Part shown: one piece after another, positions 34,082-43,980 of the stretch | How the letters are laid out: each line of letters opens with the position of its first letter | Numbering within the stretch: the stretch's first letter is position 1 | Origin: Canna indica | Taxonomy: Eukaryota; Streptophyta; Magnoliopsida; Zingiberales; Cannaceae | NCBI GenBank assembly: GCA_034359265.1 | Contig: CP136890.1 | Location: 70,929,501 to 70,993,500 of the forward strand | DNA length: 64,000 bases | Reading direction: 5' to 3' | The notes under the pieces: generated by a model | What the model was told of the DNA's origin: nothing | The model's database searches: none | Seen by the model: the letters and a program-made list of their open reading frames with translations, nothing else | Program-made: the position numbers and the translations under genes

Positions 34082-34154
34082 TGGAGATGCAAAGTACCAA
34101 TCCCTGTACCTCTCACATGCGTAGGGAGTGCTTTACTATTTGAGCTACATCCCC
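34082..34154 (-). pseudogene. tRNA-Ala-like gene (CGC loop), degenerate
   Basis: Best preserved unit, 73 nt: GGGGATG pairs with CATCTCC, the D-arm has one mismatch, and the loop TACGCAT shows a CGC anticodon but A at position 33 where U is nearly invariant. Stem mismatches in the anticodon and T arms argue against function. Confidence 0.6.
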
Positions 34155-34229
34155 AAAGAGGAGATATGAAAGACCTTCTCAAATAACATTGAAGCACAAC
34201 AAAAAAATAAATAAATAAACATGCATAAT

Positions 34230-34510
34230 AGAACCAACGCTTGTGTCCAGTGCCGGTTTGAAACTGGTTCTTGACACCAATATATAGGCGCCGACAAATG
34301 GGAAATCGGCGGCTAGTTAAGCGCTGATTTCCCTAATTCTAACGCCAACCTGGAGTTGTCGCCAAAAATAACAAAACGACGCCTAATCGGGCACCAGTTT
34401 CCAATTTATCGACGCCTACTTGGAGCTGGCACCGGTTTAAACAAGCGCCAGCTCGATGCTGGTGCCTTATTCTAGAAAATCGGCGCTTGTATAGACGCTA
34501 GTTTCCTAGA
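34230..34510. mobile_element. CACTA-like subterminal repeat fragment
   Basis: Many inverted GGCGCC, GCACCGGTTT and AAACTGG-type words resemble subterminal repeats of plant CACTA elements. No CACTA terminus or duplication is present, so this is tentative. Confidence 0.35.
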
Positions 34511-34692
34511 ATTTCTAAAAATAAAAAATCCTATCAAATAAAAATTTATAAATAATGTTTTTAGTCATAAAAACTATTTTTTAAAATAATTCTTAATTAT
34601 TATAAGTATATGTTATATTAATATTAATATAATAAAATATAAATAAATATATATATATATATATAATATGTTATATATTTTATAAATTAATA
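34511..34692. other. AT-rich spacer
   Basis: ATA/TAT-rich low-complexity DNA without features. Confidence 0.5.
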
Positions 34693-35623
34693 ATGTTGAT
34701 GTTTGGCTTATATTGTGTTGGCTGTATTTGGCAAAAGTATTCTATGTTATTCTCAGTTAAATGGACAGTCACAACTATGAGGAGTTCTACTTATGTTTAA
34801 GGCAGTTACAACTGTGTGAGGACAGTTTTAACTGCTCTTGTAGTCTATGGTTTTTTGTAAGGAGATATTGCGCAAATGATGACCTTTGGTTATCAGTATT
34901 AATGATGATTATCTTTTATATCTTTGATATTTTTAATCATCTTTAATTACATGTTTATTGCCTGGGTATTGGAATGGTCTTCATTGATGTTTCTAGGCGT
35001 TACTCTTTGTGGTTGATGGTTGATTCTTTATGGTGATTTAGAACTACCTGTTTGGTTTGAACTGTTGTTGTTAATGATCAGTGTTTACGTCAGTATTAAT
35101 TCAGATATGACGATTATCTTGAAGCTTTTATGACCGACGACAATTATGAAAGAAATGAAGTGGTCTTCATTAATGGGCTGACGATTTTTCTTAAAACTCT
35201 TATGGCAAAAGTTTTTGTTGAGACTTTTATGGCTGAATTATTATGATATATTATGGATGACCTTTAAGTTTAAAGCTGATGTAGTTATGGTTTTATGCTT
35301 AATGGCTGTTATGCGAGTGGTTTTGACTTTCTACGAGGAAAGAGAAGATATGGATTTGCAAGTCTCCTATGTCAACGCAATCAGTTGCAACTGCTCTTTG
35401 TGTCGTGAAGATTATGTTGTTGTTAGTCAATTGTTAGTAAGTTATAATTGCTCTGAAAATTATCAGTTGTTAGTCAATTATAACTGCTCTTGTTGCTTTG
35501 AAAATTGTTAGTCAGTTGCAACCACTCTTGTTGTCAGTCTCAACTGCTCTCGCTGCAATGAAGTTTATGTTGTTGCGACGTTTATCCTACTGCAATGTTG
35601 TTTGAATATTGCCGAGATTATTG

Positions 35624-35625
<2 letters not shown>

Positions 35626-35661
<36 letters not shown>
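35626..35661. repeat. (TA)n microsatellite
   Basis: About 18 uninterrupted TA units. Confidence 0.95.
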
Positions 35662-35664
<3 letters not shown>

Positions 35665-36050
35665 GAGTTAATCTTAATTGATCATTTATGATGATTTTTT
35701 GACTTGGTCTTTTATGATGCTTAATGGAGTTTTAGCCATCATGGAGCTACTACTTTATGACCTTGGTCGTTCACTTTGGTGGAGTTATAGTCATCATGAA
35801 GCTTTATGGAATTGGTCATTCATTGGTGGAGTTAATGGTTATCATGGAATTAGAAGTTTCTCTTGTGGAGTAATGGCTATGTCTTTTGGGTTGCCTACTT
35901 TGCTTATAAAAGGTGTGAGAGAATATTTGAGAAGATTGATCCTCTCTGATAGATCCACTCCTATCCACTCTAATGCAGATCATTTCCTATTGATATACTC
36001 CTATGGATCCACTCCTATATAAATCGTGTTGCTAGTTATATGAGGAGTTG

Positions 36051-36110
36051 AGACTGCTGAGTGCAGACTACTGAGTGCAGATTGCTGAGTGCAAGACTAC
36101 TGAGTGTAGA
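36051..36110. repeat. short tandem repeat, about 17-20 bp units
   Basis: Four degenerate units built on CTACTGAGTGCAGA. Confidence 0.85.
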
Positions 36111-36283
36111 CGGCAACAATATATCCTTCTTATCTTCATGTGAAGTTGGTTTTGGGCTAATAACTCGCTACAACACAAGGACCGTGTGGAGGACGGAACT
36201 TTGTGGTTGGGATGTCATAGAGAGGCAAGTTGGTATGTACTTGTAATAACAAATAGGTTTTTGTTATTTCCAATTCGCGGTAG

Positions 36284-36340
36284 TACTGGTAGTCGGATTT
36301 TGGTAGTAGTGGTAGTCGGATTTCGGTAGTACTGGTAGAC
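36284..36340. repeat. short tandem repeat, about 23 bp units
   Basis: Three units of GGTAGTACTGGTAGTCGGAT type ending at the left edge of the Tekay LTR homology. Confidence 0.85.
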
Positions 36341-36435
36341 GGATTAAGTCTATCGGGTTAGCGGATTTGGTTTTGGCTTAAGGTGGATGCGAGTTTTGGA
36401 TTATGGTGTTTAAGAGATTAGGGTTGATGAGGGAG

Positions 36436-36442
36436 TATAAAA
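36436..36442 (+). promoter_or_regulatory. Tekay LTR TATA box
   Basis: TATAAAA in GGAGTATAAAACCCC, conserved in the 3' LTR (51837-51843). Confidence 0.7.
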
Positions 36443-37947
36443 CCCCCTCCTCATGGCTTGTGGCTCCTATTTTGGAGCCACCCAAAGAATTGAGAAAGGG
36501 AGCCAGCCACCAAGCCAAGCCAAGCCGCCAGCCCTCTTTCCCTTTTCTCCTTGGAGCCGTTGCCATAATGAGGTCGAGCCGAGCCACGTTCTTTCTCTTC
36601 CTCTTCCTCTGCTCCGTCCTTTCCTTTGGAGCCGAGCCGAGAGGAGCTGAGCCAAGCAGCCTGCTTTCCCTTCCTCCCCTCTCTCTCTCTTCCTTCCCTT
36701 TGGAGCCGAGCCGAGAGGAGCCAATCGAGCCAGCCCCTCTCCTTCTCCTCTCTCCAAGCCGACAGCTTGGAGTGAGCCGCCGCCCCTTAGAGCCTTTTCT
36801 TGGGTTGAGCCGCCGACCTTTTGAAGCCAGATTTGAGGGTCGTCATCCGAGATTTCTTCCTTAGTTCTTCCAATCAAGGTGAGTGGTTTACTCTCTCTCT
36901 TCGGGATTTTGATCGGATTCTTGAAGCTGTTCTTGACAGCTTGGTATTTGTGTTTCGTTTATTGATTGTTTTTCGCGTTCTTATCATGTTTCCTTTGATA
37001 TAAAATCTTGATCTATTCTCTTAGTTTGAGATTCTTGATTATGAGATTTTTGTTTAGAATTAAATCTGTGATTTTTTGGTAGAAATCATGTGGTAGAATT
37101 AAGATCTTGATAATGACTAATTAGGGGTTCTTGATCTTAATGCTTGATTCTTGGTTTAAGAGTGTGGGTTCTTGTTAATCTTGATGAAAAGTATGATTTC
37201 TGTGAATTAATTCCTGAGATTAGTATTCTATCCTAATGGTAATTTAGAGGTTAATTTTTGTTAATTTTTGGATTTAATTATATAAGTATGCTGAAATTGC
37301 ATGTTGCTGGAATTGTATGCTGAGATGATGAATCTGTGCTGATTTTAATTTGTTTGTTGTGATATGTATATATGTGTGAATATAGTCATGTAACCTATCG
37401 TCTCGACCAGAAAACATAGTTTGGAAACATATCACATACTTTGGAGACTAGATTCGGGTTAGACACAGCATTTTTGGGCAGAACAGTAACCTAAAACAAA
37501 ATCATAATTGAGATGATCTAAATTTTAATTATTTAATTAAAATTGGGTTAGGGGTGAGCATAATTTGCTATGAACCAACTTATAAAGTATGCATAAAATA
37601 AAACCACACTAGTTCATGACATTACGGGTCTAAGGGATAAAGGTCGGGTTTGGAGTATTAAGACGCTTCATAATGAGGACACCCCTAGGACACCGTAAGA
37701 GAATCTTGACTTAGGTCATGTTGTGTCATATCATTGAGAATGGCGGAGCGGCTCAATTAGGAGCCGGATTTTGGGCTACGCCCGGGTGGTTGGACGTCAA
37801 ATTCCCAACCTACATAATAAGTTCGAAGGGTCTTCCCGATTACTCTTGTGATATCACGTCTCATGGAGCAAGTACGGAGGGCCTTTCCCAATTGCTCCTG
37901 AGGTTCCTTATACCAGGATAAGCTCGGAGGGCCTTTATCGATTATCC

Positions 37948-38106
37948 TAGTATGTGTTGTTGCCTTTAGGCATGGTGGGCTTCGACCCGATGCACTTCCC
38001 TAGTATGTGTTGTTGCCTTTGGGCATAGTGGGCTTCGGCCCGATGCACTTCTTTAGTATGTGCTGTTGCCTTCGGGCAAGGTGGGCTTTGGCCTGATGCA
38101 TTTCTT
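37948..38106. repeat. 53-bp tandem repeat, three copies
   Basis: Units begin TAGTATGTGTTGTTGCC at 37948, 38001 and 38054. Confidence 0.9.
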
Positions 38107-38704
38107 GGAGGGTTAGATGCCTTGGGTATGGGTGGCCTGTTGGCTTGGTAGCTAGTCACACCTTTGTGACATTGCATCTTTAGAGATAGATTTTATTCTT
38201 GTTATCTCTGTATTTTTATTTGTGAGGGTTGGTAAAATCGCTCGCTGAGTTCTTTGAACTCATCCATTGTCGTTTGATTTCTGTTTTGCAGAGCCTGACC
38301 GATGAGGAGGGCCGAAGCACTTGGCGCAGTTGGAGGGCGGTGGAGCCGCATGATCTCATAGCAGTCCTAGTTAGGGTTGTAGTCGAGACCTTTGGTAGTA
38401 GTCATGCACGTCTATTAGCTTGATTTGGAGTTGTAGCCCTAAGGGCATTTATGTCATTTATTTTAGATTTTTTTGTATCTATACTTTTGAATTGTTGAAC
38501 TTAACTGTTATGTCTGCACTTTACGTTTCATCAAGCTTCTTGAAATAAAACTATGTTTTGGTTCGCTTTTCATTTAAAATAAAAACATGTTATTTCTTTC
38601 GCTATATTTACTTGTTGAGTTGACATATGCATGGTTTAGGCTGCGGGGTATAGGCACATATGCCCTGGCCGGTCACGTGACCCTGAGTTGGGGCGTGATA
38701 AAGT

Positions 38705-38716
38705 TGGTATTAGAGC
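38705..38716 (+). other. primer binding site of the Tekay element
   Basis: TGGTATTAGAGC differs by one base from the complement of the initiator tRNA-Met 3' end. Sits 4 bp after the LTR. Confidence 0.8.
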
Positions 38717-38886
38717 ATGTGGTTCGGTCTGACTACGACCTAGAGTTGTCACCGTATAGGGCATTGCTAGCGTGTTAGTATATGGTAGGGGTATGCTATA
38801 AGATCAATGGGTTAAGTCTTCACCTCAGCGCGACTTGTGGTTTAGTTTGAAAAATGTTGGGTGAATTCAATTGCTTAATCATGAAT

Positions 38887-39620
38887 TATTATTTTTTCTG
38901 GTGTTTCCAGCTCGATGGAGGCCTTTGATGCCCAAGGAGCGGTAGTGATAGCAACTCTTCTGAGCGCCGAGGCCGGGGTCGCGGGAGACCACAGTAGGTC
39001 TGAGAGGTTGTGGGACAAGATCTCATGGTTATTCAATTGTAGGCCCGAGAGGCTGAGCTGACTGAGGCATTCCATAGGACGGAGGAACTGGGACAGTCCC
39101 AGGGTAGCACAGTCTGAGGCCGTGAATAGTCTTGTGCTAGAGAGTGCACCATTTTTGGGGGCTACCTTTTTATAGGAGCCTGGGTTAGAGATCCTTGCAA
39201 TATTTGCTTAGCATCTTGATCAATTAATTAGGTCTCGTCATATAGTTTATATATTCATGGTGCAGTATGGTTAGGGCGGCCCTAGGGATCCTAGGGGCGA
39301 TTGATAGAGTTCTGCATAAGGGATCTGCAGGGGTTGGCTGATGGTAAATTTCCGCTATAGCTAAAATTTTGAATTAATTGGAGGATCTTTCCCTTAGATT
39401 TCATGAAATATAAATTATGGGTGTATAACGACCTTATGCTTAAGGGCCATGATTATGTGCGACCAGAGTTCAGCAGGACCCAGAGCAGTTTCGCTCTGAG
39501 GCATATTTTGGGTGCGGACAGGCTGGGCATTTCAGAAAGGATTGTCTTGGCAAGGGCAGTCAACAGCCTGATCAGACTAGATGAAAGACACCAATGTCAA
39601 TTGGTTCCGTAGCTCAGAGG
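38887..39620 (+). pseudogene. Tekay gag remnant
   Basis: Much shorter than a normal gag. Traces remain of a start region (MEAFDAQG) and of the zinc knuckle YFGCGQAGHFRKDC at 39504-39545, whose first cysteine has become tyrosine. The frame is broken by many stops and the capsid region is largely missing. Confidence 0.55.
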
Positions 39621-39677
39621 GGTCAGACTTAGGGAGGAGACCAGTGAGATGGTGGTTCAGAGAGGGCCGCTGCACGG

Positions 39678-40070
39678 GTGTTTGCTATGAACCAGGAGCG
39701 CGTTGAGGCATCCAGGGCAGTGGTGTCAGGTAATATTATTGCTAGGTCTGTCATTACATATGTCTTATTTGATCCGGGTGCTACGCACTCTTTTGTATCT
39801 GCTTTGTTTTCTGCAAAGTTGTCAGGGATACCTTCTTTGCTTGAGTTACCTCTTGTGGTGTCTACGCCTACAGGCATTTCTGTGATGGTAGAGACAGTCT
39901 TTCAGGACTACGAGGTTGTCATTTATGGGCATGTGTTTATAGCCGATTTGACACTCCTGCCGATGCTGGAGCTTGACGTAATTTTGGGCATGGACTCGTT
40001 GATGGACCATTTCGCCTCAGTGGATTACAGGGCTAAGACTGTGACCTTTAGTAAGCCCGAATTTCCCTAG
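39678..40070 (+). pseudogene. Tekay aspartic protease
   Basis: Open for 130 residues with ITYVLFDPGATHSFVSALF, the retropepsin active-site block of plant chromoviruses. The Asp of DPGA is present. The protease would cut the gag-pol polyprotein. TAG at 40068-40070 separates it from the reverse transcriptase, which continues in the same frame, so one point mutation closes this segment. Confidence 0.8.
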
Positions 40071-40142
40071 TTTACCTTCCAGGGTGATGGAAGGGGAGAG
40101 CCGTTAACGATAATTTTAGCTCTTAAGGCCCGAAAGCTACTT

Positions 40143-41502
40143 TTGGGCGAATGCCAGTCCTTTTTGGCTTTTGTGTCAGTGGCAGAGGAAGGTGGAAGTG
40201 TGGTCAGGGACATTGGGGGGACGCTCGTGGTGTGTGAATTCTCTGATGTGTTTTCAGAAGAGTTGCCAGGGTTACCTCCAGAGAGAGAGATCGAATTCTG
40301 TATCAATTTGCAGCCAGGGGTGAAGCTTATCACCATTCCTCCATATCGTATGACACCAGCTGAGTTGAGGGAGTTAAAGTCCCAGTTGCAGGAGCTGCTT
40401 GATTTGGGTTTCATTCGCCCTAGTGTTTCACCTTGGGGTGCTCCAGTGCTCTTTGTAAAGAAGAAGGATGGGTCCATGCGGATGTGCATTGATTACCGGC
40501 AGCTTAATAAGGTAACAGTGAAGAACCGATACCCATTGCCCAGAATTGATGACTTGTTTGATCAGCTTCAAGGGGCGCAGTGGTTTTCTAAGATTGACCT
40601 ACGGTCAAGATATCATCAGTTGAGGATTCGGGGCAGTGACGTCCCCAAAACTACTTTTAGGTTGAGGTATGGGCACTTTGAGTTCCTTGTGATATTTTTC
40701 GGGCTAACTAATGCACTTGCAGTATTTATGGACCTAATGAATCGAGTGTTCAAGGAATACCTGGATAAGTTTGTGATTGTGTTCATTGATGATATTTTGA
40801 TTTATTCCAGGAGCAGGGAGGAGCATACTGAGCACTTAAGGGTAGTTCTGAAAACTCTCAAAGAGCTCAGATTGTATGCCAAATTCTCCAAGTGCAAGTT
40901 CTGGCCGGAGAGTGTGGGGTTTCTTGGCCATGTGGTGTCCAATGAAGGAATAAAAGTGGACCCTTCAAAGATTGAAGCATTTCAGAATTGGAAGAGGCCG
41001 ACTAATGTCTCGGAGATTCGTAATTTTCTGGGGTTGGCAGTTACTACAAAAAGTTTATGGAGAATTTCTCCCTGATTGCATCGCCATTGACCCCCCTGAC
41101 CCAGAAGAATGTCAAGTTCGAATGGCACAGTAAGTGCGATGAGAGCTTTCTGAAGCTCAAGGACCGCTTGATGTCGGCGCTAGTTCTAGCAGTACCCTCG
41201 GCTTCAGGAGGTTTTGTTATTTATTGTGATACCTCCCGAGTCGGCTTGGGTTGTGTGCTGATGCAGAATGACAAAGTGATAGCCTATGCCTCCAAGCAGT
41301 TGAAGGTTCACGAGAAGAATTACCCAACTCATGATCTTGAGCTGGCAGCGGTGGTGTTCACATTAAAGTTGTGGCGTCAGTACCTTTATGGCGAGGCTTG
41401 TGAGATATACACTGATCATAAGAGTCTCTAGTATTTTCTCACCCAGAAGGAGTTGAACCTGAGGCAGAGAAGATGGCTTGAGCTGTTGGAGGACTATGAC
41501 TG
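40143..41502 (+). pseudogene. Tekay reverse transcriptase and RNase H
   Basis: Reverse transcriptase motifs in order: [56 protein letters not shown] (the DD pair intact) and [11 protein letters not shown] 1-bp loss near 41040 shifts the frame just after IRNFLGLA. RNase H follows in the new frame ([43 protein letters not shown]) up to a stop at 41429. A 137-bp duplication further disrupts it. Together these domains would copy the element RNA to DNA; here they cannot. Confidence 0.88.
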
Positions 41503-41639
41503 AAGTTGTGGTGTCAATACCTTTATGGCGAGGCTTGTGAGATATACGCTGATCATAAGAGTCTCCAATATTTGCTCACCCAGAAGGAGTTGAACCTAAG
41601 GCAGAGAAGATGACTTGAGCTGTTGAAGGACTATGACTG
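41366..41639. repeat. 137-bp tandem duplication in RNase H
   Basis: Copies 41366-41502 and 41503-41639 both start AAGTTGTGGYGTCA and end GGACTATGACTG, with several differences. 137 is not a multiple of three, so it also shifts the frame. Confidence 0.9.
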
Positions 41640-42011
41640 CACAATCATGTACCATCTAGGGAAGGCTAATGTGGTAGCTGATGCTCTGAGCAGGAAGTCC
41701 ATGGGTAATCTGGCTTATTTGGCAGTCAGGAGGAGGTCGTTGGCTTAGGATTTGGCCCTATGTTTCGATGACGGAGCAATCTTATCAGTATCAGATTCTG
41801 GTGCATTGGTGGCCCACTTGAGAGTGCAGTCTACATTGGTTGACATGCTGCGGGCAGCGCAGGAAGAGGATATCTTTTGTACACTCAATAAGGATCTGGC
41901 CAAGAGGGGAGATGTAGATAATGGATTCAGTGCTGACTCGGAGGGCATTTTGAGGTTTAAAAACCGGATAGTGGTACCTGATATGGCTGAGGTTCGCAGG
42001 CAGGTGCTGGA
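41640..42011 (+). pseudogene. Tekay RNase H end and integrase N-terminus, left part
   Basis: Reads GKANVVADALSRKS, the conserved end of RNase H, then a linker, a stop at 41747, and FKNRIVVPDMAEVRRQVLEM of the integrase N-terminal domain. The copia element interrupts it here; it resumes at 50194. Confidence 0.85.
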
Positions 42012-42676
42012 AATGATGTTGGATAGACCTTGACACTAGAAGGGGGGTTGAATAGTGTCAAGCCCCTTTTTAAACTTCTTTTAAATTAATTTTGTCTTAG
42101 CTTAATTTAATTGTTCTTTTACTGAATGGTATGATTACAATTCAATCACAATGAAGGTAAGTAAAGAGCAATGCAAACAAAGTAATTTATAGTGGTTCGA
42201 CCAACTGCCTACTCCACTACCTTGGTTCCTTACCAAGGATTTCTAAACACCACTTTATAGAACGTATATTTTCCTTTGAATACACTTGAGGACACCCTTC
42301 TCCCACACTTGGAGAACACCTCAATCCTATTCACCTAGGCAAAACACACTTCTACAAAGGTAACCCTAAGTGTTTCCTAGCACACCTAGCAAGCTATCTT
42401 AACGAGAAAACAAGTTTCAATAAAGATTAAATACAAGAAAAGATCTAATGAAAGAAAAATTGAACCAAGCTTCTTTCGACCGCCTTCTTTTCTTCAACTT
42501 GCAAATGGATGATGACTTCAATGAATGTGGCACAGTTGAAGCAGAGAGTAGCGCCTGGAAGATGTTGATATTGGGAGCAGAGAGCGCACGAGTGCTTTGA
42601 TCGTATGAAGGCTTGGAGAACTTCTTTAAATGCTTAATAAAATTTCTAAGAGAGTTTAAAAAAGGTAGGTGAGGGG

Positions 42677-42684
42677 TATTTATA
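42677..42684 (-). promoter_or_regulatory. copia LTR TATA box (3' LTR)
   Basis: TATAAATA in sense, directly downstream of the palindrome array. Confidence 0.75.
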
Positions 42685-42739
42685 ACCCCCTCAGACAAAC
42701 GACCGTTCAACGGATAAAAAATCGACAGTTGAAGCCGTT

Positions 42740-43135
42740 CGGTCGCAAGGCCGGTTGATCAGTCGGTCGACCGACGGATTGACTGCCAGTGCGACCGCTC
42801 GCAGCTAAGAGAGGCCGATCGACCGACAGGTCGACCGCCAATAATTCTTCCATCACCCGGTCGACCCATCGGTCGATTGATTGACTACAGCAAGTCGTGC
42901 TAAAACATGATCGGTCGACCGATTGGTCGACCGCTACTCTCGGGCGATTTTTCGCCTCTGTCGGTCGACCGATCGGTCGATCGATGTAGCCTATTTATTC
43001 TGCCATTGCCACCTTCGGTCGACCGACTGGTCGACCGAATGCCTCGGCCATGTTCTAGAGATCTTCGGTCGACCAGTCGATCGATCGAATAGGCTGCTGC
43101 GCCATTCTAATACCTCGTTCGGTCGACCGAACCCA
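42740..43135. repeat. phased GGTCGACC palindrome array (copia 3' LTR)
   Basis: Dyads start at 42765, 42817, 42859, 42913, 42963, 43017, 43067 and 43121, giving steps of 52, 42, 54, 50, 54, 50 and 54 bp. Most are double sites with a second GGTCGACC or GGTCGATC after four bases. Spacers are unrelated to one another. Confidence 0.92.
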
Positions 43136-43480
43136 GGCTGAGGATGTTTAGTTCCTTACAATTTTACATGCCATTTCTAAGAGTTTGGTTACCAAGTTTC
43201 AACTTGGATAACCTTACATTTTAGGCTTGGGACAAACTATCCTAATGATATATTACATTGAATCTACTTGACTTAATCCCCGAGCCTTTCTTCAACGTCT
43301 TCTTCTTCCGTTTCTTCGACAAACTTTTCCGTCGTCTTGATTGAACGGATTTGGCATGTGTATCGCAACCTCAACCTGAACTCAAAACTTCATACTAGGA
43401 TTAAATACATGTTTGTTATCATCAAAGTAAAGATCGAGGCTTAAGAGAGACCCTTAAGCCAACAATCTTCCCCTTTTTGA

Positions 43481-43980
43481 TGATGACAAACATAACATTA
43501 GATATCACGATAAATATAAGCATTTGTGAGTTTGAGTTAAGGCATTCAAGAGTTAGGGTATGCAGGATAAATACTTTAGCCTATGCATTCCATTACTTAT
43601 AACTCAACCTATGCTCCCCCTATCAATGTGCATATAAACTTTTCTATAACTTAACTTATGCTCCCCCTAACTATATTTCTTCCCCTTAACTATGAAACTC
43701 ACACTACCTATATGTATCGTGAAAACCAAGTGTGACATTTCTTTTTCTCTCCCTTTTGACATCAACCAAAAAGGTTAAGAATCAAGGTACAATTAATGAG
43801 ATCTTATTATAAAACCAAAAAATCGAGAAAGCCACAAAAACCAAGTATCATCTACCACTATAGTCCTTCCCATCAATGTGAGCCTATAGAAGGCAAACAT
43901 CAATAGGTCGCAAAGCCCCACTACAGAGCAATACATAAGTGTGATGACATTTTTATAGAATGCAAGTTTTGAAATTCTCT
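43481..43980 (-). other. copia 3' interior, non-coding
   Basis: Sequence between the RNase H stop and the polypurine tract, rich in CTCCCCCTA-type words. No gene. Confidence 0.6.

Larger units (their letters stand above)
32750..34200 (-). repeat. tandem array of degenerate tRNA-Ala units (about 250 bp each)
   Basis: Each unit combines a tRNA-Ala-like sequence on the reverse strand with a shared spacer: ATTCCATGTGAAT, TTTGCAAAAA, TTTATTACT, AAAGAGAATG, GTGAAAAGTGAA and GATAACAAAATGGA words recur in the same order. About four to five units are visible, one interrupted by a MITE. Confidence 0.75.
34693..36342 (+). mobile_element. probable LTR remnant, family unknown
   Basis: Starts TGTTGATG and has a promoter-like CTTATAAAAGG (35907-35917) followed by a leader with short tandem repeats. 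No primer binding site, matching LTR or duplication was found; ORFs here look spurious. Confidence 0.35.
36343..38700 (+). mobile_element. 5' LTR of Tekay-type chromovirus, left-truncated
   Basis: Its right end (GGGGCGTGATA) directly precedes the primer binding site. From ATTAAGTCTATCGGG onwards it matches 51744-51875 of the 3' LTR, but its own first 270 bp are missing. With that part the LTR would be about 2.6 kb, within the Tekay range. It contains a TATA box, a GAGCC-rich leader, CAAG/GTGAGTGG (36878) and a TTTTGCAG acceptor-like site (38291). Confidence 0.8.
42017..43464 (-). mobile_element. copia 3' LTR
   Basis: 1448 bp, TGTTGG to CCAACA, nearly identical to the other LTR. The adjacent purine tract (AAAAAGGGGAAG in sense, 43465-43480) marks it as the 3' LTR. 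Confidence 0.95.

Noticed and set aside
34082..34154. functional tRNA-Ala gene
   Set aside because: A at position 33 and mismatches in the anticodon and T stems; neighbouring units are more damaged still.
35215..36022. two forward ORFs of about 100 residues
   Set aside because: Cys/Leu-rich translations of repeated TTAGTCAGTTGCAAC-like words in a probable LTR remnant; no domain or codon bias.
36403..36864. 153-residue Pro/Ser/Arg-rich ORF and its reverse-strand counterpart
   Set aside because: It lies in the Tekay LTR leader, made of repeated GAGCCGAGC-type words, with no domain.
42740..43135. possible CRISPR array, because of evenly spaced palindromes with different spacers
   Set aside because: The sequence is plant LTR DNA, the repeats are only 8-20 bp and variable, and there are no cas genes. 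Regular spacing is better explained as a promoter feature.
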